In this document: one piece after another, positions 5,887-8,277 of the stretch
How positions within the stretch are numbered: position 1 is the first letter of the stretch
Layout: each line of letters begins with the position of its first letter
From: an uncultured Tessaracoccus sp.
GTDB taxonomy: Bacteria; Actinomycetota; Actinomycetes; Propionibacteriales; Propionibacteriaceae
NCBI RefSeq assembly: GCF_947286155.1
Contig: NZ_CAMYPD010000070.1
Coordinates: 1 to 8,277, forward strand
Reading direction: 5' to 3'
DNA: 8,277 bases
Program-made: the position numbers and the translations under genes
Notes under the pieces: generated by a model
What the model saw: the letters and a program-made list of their open reading frames with translations, nothing else
What the model was told of the DNA's origin: nothing
Database searches by the model: none

Positions 5887-6093
5887 ATGGGGGACGACCA
5901 TGCGGTCGTCGGTCTGACAAGATACTTGGCTACGAGGCTCGGAGCAGATCCGAATCGCGCGGTAACGGCTGTTGCCTTAGCAAGGCATTCGGTAGCTACT
6001 GGCATGCCGCTTGCTGCCCTGCTCCTAGGCTCAACCTGGCAAGAGGATGGATCGCGATCGGTCCCCTTAACCTCGCCCACGGTGGGATACTGA
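5887..6093 (+). CDS. Hypothetical small protein upstream of mntA
   Basis: A 68-residue open frame ending four bases before the mntA ATG. It reads MGDDHAVVGLTRYLATRLGA then DPNRAVTAVALARHSVATGM then PLAALLLGSTWQ, which could form amphipathic helices. I recognise no family. Against it: no good ribosome site, the predicted mntA -10 box lies inside its last codons, and third positions are not G/C-biased. Its placement directly before mntA/hepT makes it worth recording, but it may be non-coding. From 5825 to 5886 nothing else is seen. Confidence 0.25.
   Translation: MGDDHAVVGLTRYLATRLGADPNRAVTAVALARHSVATGMPLAALLLGSTWQEDGSRSVPLTSPTVGY
6086..6091 (+). promoter_or_regulatory. -10 box of a leaderless promoter for mntA-hepT
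   Basis: GATACT, six bases, then ATG 6098. No Shine-Dalgarno precedes the ATG. The decayed MntA copy has the matching GATAGT five bases before its ATG at 1311, so the arrangement is shared by both copies. Confidence 0.5.
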
Positions 6094-6097
6094 ACAC

Positions 6098-6406
6098 ATG
6101 ACTGTCATTGCAAGCCTTGATCGCGACGCCATCACCTGCGTCGCGCAGCGCCATGGTGTGGCAGAGCTGGCTGTGTTCGGCTCTGCAGTTGCGGGTGGCT
6201 TTGACTCGGACAGTGACGTCGACTTCTTGGTGGATTTCCTTCCGGGTCGCCCTGATCCTTTCGATGACTTCTGTGCGCTTCGTGACGATCTCCAAGAGAT
6301 CGTTCAACGCGACGTCGATCTCGTCGTAAAGCGGGCAATCCGCAATCCCTACTTCCGTGAGTCGGTACTCAGCCAAGCGGAGACTGTCTATGTTGCCGAC
6401 GTCTAA
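6098..6406 (+). CDS. mntA: MntA-type nucleotidyltransferase antitoxin
   Basis: A 102-residue minimal nucleotidyltransferase of the type VII TA system. In characterised HepT/MntA pairs the antitoxin transfers AMP to a Tyr in the toxin's RX4HXY motif and so silences it. The catalytic signature GSx10DxD is complete: Gly28-Ser29, Asp40 and Asp42, with Asp74 (RDVDLVV) as the third acidic residue. The C-terminus FRESVLSQAETVYVADV is shared with the decayed copy at 4117. The start at 6098 fits a leaderless message. Its 3' end overlaps hepT by 17 bases, so the genes are coupled and probably cotranslated. Length is normal and no damage is seen. Confidence 0.9.
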   Translation: MTVIASLDRDAITCVAQRHGVAELAVFGSAVAGGFDSDSDVDFLVDFLPGRPDPFDDFCALRDDLQEIVQRDVDLVVKRAIRNPYFRESVLSQAETVYVADV

Positions 6407-6728
6407 GGCCCACTTGTGGGATGCCCATCAGGCATGCTTGGCTGCCCTGTCCTTCGTCGAAGGAATAGATGTCCACGAATTTCAGGTCAATCTGCTCGTG
6501 CAATCGGCAGTGGAGCGACAGCTGGAGATTCTCGGTGAAGCCTTGAACCGTCTGCGCCGCACAGATGCCCAGACTGCTGCCGACGTGCCGGACCTCCATC
6601 GAATCATTGGAATGCGCAATATCATTGCCCATGAATATGGCGCTGTGGATCACGAGATCGTGTGGGCCGTGGTGGATGCGCGGCTGTCGCCTCTCGCTGC
6701 CCGGTTGGCGGTGCTGCTCGAGGACTGA
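6390..6728 (+). CDS. hepT: HepT-type HEPN RNase toxin
   Basis: A 112-residue, all-alpha HEPN-domain protein (DUF86 family), partner of mntA. The active-site motif is RNIIAHEY at residues 76-83: Arg76, His81 and Tyr83 match RX4HXY, in which Tyr is the residue AMPylated by MntA. Upstream helices are SAVERQLEILGEALNRL (39-55) and the DLHRIIGMRN approach to the active site. HEPN toxins act as dimeric RNases; substrates differ between members. ATG 6390 is chosen because it overlaps the mntA end as in the decayed copy (4154); a GTG at 6357 would add 11 residues and deepen the overlap. The gene appears intact and, with mntA, forms a two-gene operon. Confidence 0.9.
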   Translation: MLPTSKAHLWDAHQACLAALSFVEGIDVHEFQVNLLVQSAVERQLEILGEALNRLRRTDAQTAADVPDLHRIIGMRNIIAHEYGAVDHEIVWAVVDARLSPLAARLAVLLED

Positions 6729-6777
6729 CTGAGGTGAAAGGCTTGCTCAGCGTTGCTGCACATCGACGAGTGACAGA

Positions 6778-6806
6778 TGACCGTGCCGGAACGTGGTCAG
6801 GTTTAG
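6778..6806 (+). terminator. Possible hairpin terminator between hepT and fic
   Basis: TGACCGTG (6778-6785) pairs with CGTGGTCA (6792-6799) around CCGGAA: eight pairs, two of them G-T. It is followed by GGTTTA, a weak T-run. It lies between the convergent ends of hepT and fic. The remaining intergenic bases show nothing else. Confidence 0.35.
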
Positions 6807-6826
6807 ATTCAATGTGGTGCAGGCCG

Positions 6827-7921
6827 TTACTCGGGTAGTGGAGTCTGGAAGAGCGTCTGCAGCAAGCGATTGTTGATGAAAATGACGTTGCGGCCAACAC
6901 GTTCCTTGATGATTAGTCCAGACTCGGCGAGATCGCTGAGCCAGTGCGCCGCAGTCTGGCGTTTGGCCAAGCCTGCGTCTACGACATTTTCGATCCGGAG
7001 ATAAGGCTGGCTGAACAGCATCCGGGCAAGTGAAGCGGCAGGTAACTTGGGATTGTGTTCGCGGATCTGATGCTCCATGCTGACGCGCATCTGGTCAGTC
7101 TCTTCTACGAGGTCTAGTGTCCACCGTGCTGTGGATTCGACGCCGGAGAGCATGAATAAGATCCATGGCTCCCATTCCCCCTCTTGAGTGACTGCGTTGA
7201 GCCGCTCGTAGTAGGTGTCCTTGTGTCGGACGATGTGGCCGGAGAGGTAGAGAATGGGGAGCTGTAACAATCCTTTCTCGATCAGGATCAGCATGTTGAT
7301 GATGCGCCCCGTGCGGCCGTTGCCATCGAAGAAGGGGTGGATGGCCTCGAACTGATAGTGGGCTAGCGCCATGACGACGAGCGGGTCGAGCCCGTGGTTA
7401 CCGTGGAGGAAACGCTCCCATGACGACAGATGGTCCAGAATGACGTCTTTACCCACAGGAGGGGTGTAGATGCGTTGTCCGGTCGTTGGATTTCCGATGT
7501 AGGTGCCCGGTTGATTTCGAATGATCGCGGGGCTGGCTTGCAGCTGAGAGCAGACATCGATGGCAGTCTGGTGAGTGATAGGGCGAGAGGCTAGCGATTC
7601 GTACCCAGTGCGGAGCGCCGCTCGATAGCGAAGAGCTTCCTTGACTTGAGGCGTGGGGCTAGATAACGCGCCATTTGCGGCTTTGAATAGCTCATCGTTG
7701 GTAGTAACGATGTTCTCGATCTCGCTGGAAGCCTGAGCCTCCATCAAAGGGATCAGGTTGATAAGCATTGTTGGATCAGGAAGACGCTTGTAGGCGCCAT
7801 CCAAGCGCGCCAAAGCTCGACTTGCCGAAATGGTTTCCTTCAGCACGGCTGGGGTTTCTGTTGTGCCGGGAGGAGGCAATGGAGGAAGGTCTTGGTAGGG
7901 CAAGTTCGGGTTCGGTGACAT
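6827..7921 (-). CDS. Fic domain protein (class II, self-inhibited) with C-terminal winged-helix-like region
   Basis: A complete 364-residue Fic protein. Fic enzymes usually transfer AMP from ATP to a Ser, Thr or Tyr of a target protein. The order is: an N-terminal Fic_N-type region (LPPLPPPGTTETPAVLKE); the inhibitory motif (S/T)xxxE(G/N) as SSEIEN at residues 65-70, followed by IVTTNDELF; the core Fic motif HPFFDGNGRTGR at 195-206, with catalytic His195 and the full phosphate loop; then a C-terminal helix-turn-helix-like region (about 296-355: LFSQPYLRIENVV, AAHWLSDLAESGLIIKE, beta wing NVIFINN). The inhibitory helix inside the same chain makes this class II, so no antitoxin gene is required, and none is adjacent. 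Predicted promoter and operator words lie just upstream of ATG 7921. Third positions hold many A/T, unlike the SWIM gene, suggesting acquisition. The target protein is unknown. Confidence 0.92.
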   Translation of the reverse strand: MSPNPNLPYQDLPPLPPPGTTETPAVLKETISASRALARLDGAYKRLPDPTMLINLIPLMEAQASSEIENIVTTNDELFKAANGALSSPTPQVKEALRYRAALRTGYESLASRPITHQTAIDVCSQLQASPAIIRNQPGTYIGNPTTGQRIYTPPVGKDVILDHLSSWERFLHGNHGLDPLVVMALAHYQFEAIHPFFDGNGRTGRIINMLILIEKGLLQLPILYLSGHIVRHKDTYYERLNAVTQEGEWEPWILFMLSGVESTARWTLDLVEETDQMRVSMEHQIREHNPKLPAASLARMLFSQPYLRIENVVDAGLAKRQTAAHWLSDLAESGLIIKERVGRNVIFINNRLLQTLFQTPLPE

Positions 7922-7927
7922 GGTGGC

Positions 7928-7957
7928 AGCCTAACCTTGACACGGCTAACATGTCGA
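7928..7957 (-). promoter_or_regulatory. fic promoter, leaderless type
   Basis: On the minus strand TCGACA (7952-7957) serves as -35, followed by an 18-base spacer and TAGGCT (7928-7933) as -10. Six bases then lead to ATG 7921. The -35 lies within one of the repeated words at 7948-7957, so binding there should repress. Confidence 0.45.
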
Positions 7958-8012
7958 TAAAAGTGTCAAATTTCGACATGTTCTTCCGATGTGGTGATGC
8001 CGTCGACATGTT
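7948..8012. repeat. Three copies of TCGACATGTT upstream of fic
   Basis: The word occurs inverted at 7948-7957 and direct at 7973-7982 and 8003-8012. The first two form a perfect 10-base inverted repeat with a 15-base gap; the second and third are exactly 30 bases apart start to start. The arrangement resembles a multi-site operator for a dimeric regulator, possibly the winged-helix-like region of the Fic protein or an unseen regulator. Confidence 0.55.
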
Positions 8013-8020
8013 TGGAGGAC

Positions 8021-8082
8021 GCGACGACCCTCCGTCGCCGACCGCGGGGCAGGGTGATGCCCGCGACGCCTATGCGGCGTCG
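8021..8082 (-). terminator. Pair of hairpins after the partial gene
   Basis: Two perfect small stems: CGACGCC-TATGC-GGCGTCG (8064-8082) and GCGACG-N6-CGTCGC (8021-8038). They lie 3' of the partial minus-strand gene that ends at 8095. Neither has a T-run, so termination is only suggested by position and strength. Confidence 0.3.
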
Positions 8083-8094
8083 ATCCTCGGGCAG

Positions 8095-8277
8095 TTATTC
8101 GGCGTGCTGATCGCCCCGAGACGCAGCGGGCGCGCCGTCGGATTCTTCGTGCTGGATGCGCGCGACGTGCAACCGGGCGTGGGCGATGGCGTCGAGGGTG
8201 TTGTCGAAAGCGTGATTCTCGTGCGCGAGTTGCTCGAAGACGCCGAGTTCGCGCAACACCGGAACGTGCTCGGGCTT
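8095..8277 (-). CDS. Hypothetical protein, C-terminal end only
   Basis: A minus-strand frame open from the window edge to a TAA at 8095-8097 gives 60 residues. The start lies beyond the window. It reads VLRELGVFEQLAHENHAFDN then TLDAIAHARLHVARIQHEE and ends in a low-complexity ASRGDQHAE tail. Third positions are mostly G/C, like the SWIM gene and unlike the island, so it is probably a resident gene. The first 45 residues look helical. I do not recognise the family. The gene probably ends here rather than being truncated, since hairpins follow. Confidence 0.5.
   Translation of the reverse strand, partial: KPEHVPVLRELGVFEQLAHENHAFDNTLDAIAHARLHVARIQHEESDGAPAASRGDQHAE

Noticed and set aside
5893..5910. 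Hairpin GACGACC-ATGC-GGTCGTC after the GNAT pseudogene
   Set aside because: The stem is perfect but has no T-run and lies inside the hypothetical ORF at 5887; I could not support it as a terminator.
5180..5920. 246-codon minus-strand open frame
   Set aside because: It runs antisense to the GNAT pseudogene and VapC scrap, whose plus-strand frames match known families; the minus product resembles nothing.

Overview
The window looks like a stretch of actinobacterial chromosome of high G+C content. The leftmost gene encodes a SWIM zinc-finger family protein typical of Actinobacteria and has almost exclusively G/C third codon positions. Several genes have a TANNNT box 6 to 7 bases before their ATG, the arrangement of leaderless transcripts common in that phylum. 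I cannot name the genus.

Both edges (about 1-1300 and 8095-8277) are G+C-rich in codon use and look like resident backbone. Everything between them looks like an accessory island in which toxin-antitoxin (TA) and defence modules were stacked and partly decayed. From left to right it holds: the 5' part of a broken MntA nucleotidyltransferase gene (1311-1579); the 3' end of a type III restriction (Res) gene with its nuclease domain (1580-2258); an intact HigB/HigA-like pair (2426-3087); a RelE/RelB-like pair on the minus strand with a suspicious toxin start (3353-3850); the other half of the broken MntA gene plus the start of its HepT partner (4117-4294); an intact VOC/glyoxalase-family gene (4445-4840); a PIN-domain (VapC-type) scrap (about 5152-5250); a GNAT acetyltransferase pseudogene (5277-5824); a short unknown ORF; an intact MntA/HepT pair (6098-6728); and a convergent Fic-domain gene (6827-7921) with an operator-like cluster upstream.

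The main structural finding is that the two MntA/HepT scraps fit together. The first stops and the second resumes at the same 9-base word (TTCCGCGAG, 1571-1579 and 4117-4125). One ancestral MntA/HepT module therefore appears to have been split by a segment of about 2.5 kb carrying the Res remnant, HigBA and RelBE. The intact MntA/HepT pair downstream serves as the reference copy.

The three intact TA-type units are probably self-regulated. HigBA and RelBE each have an inverted repeat over the predicted -10 box. Fic has three copies of a 10-base word, one of them over its -35 box. MntA would adenylylate and silence the HepT RNase. Fic carries its own inhibitory motif and a C-terminal winged-helix-like region, and no separate antitoxin gene is visible beside it. 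No tRNA, rRNA, CRISPR array or intact transposase was found.
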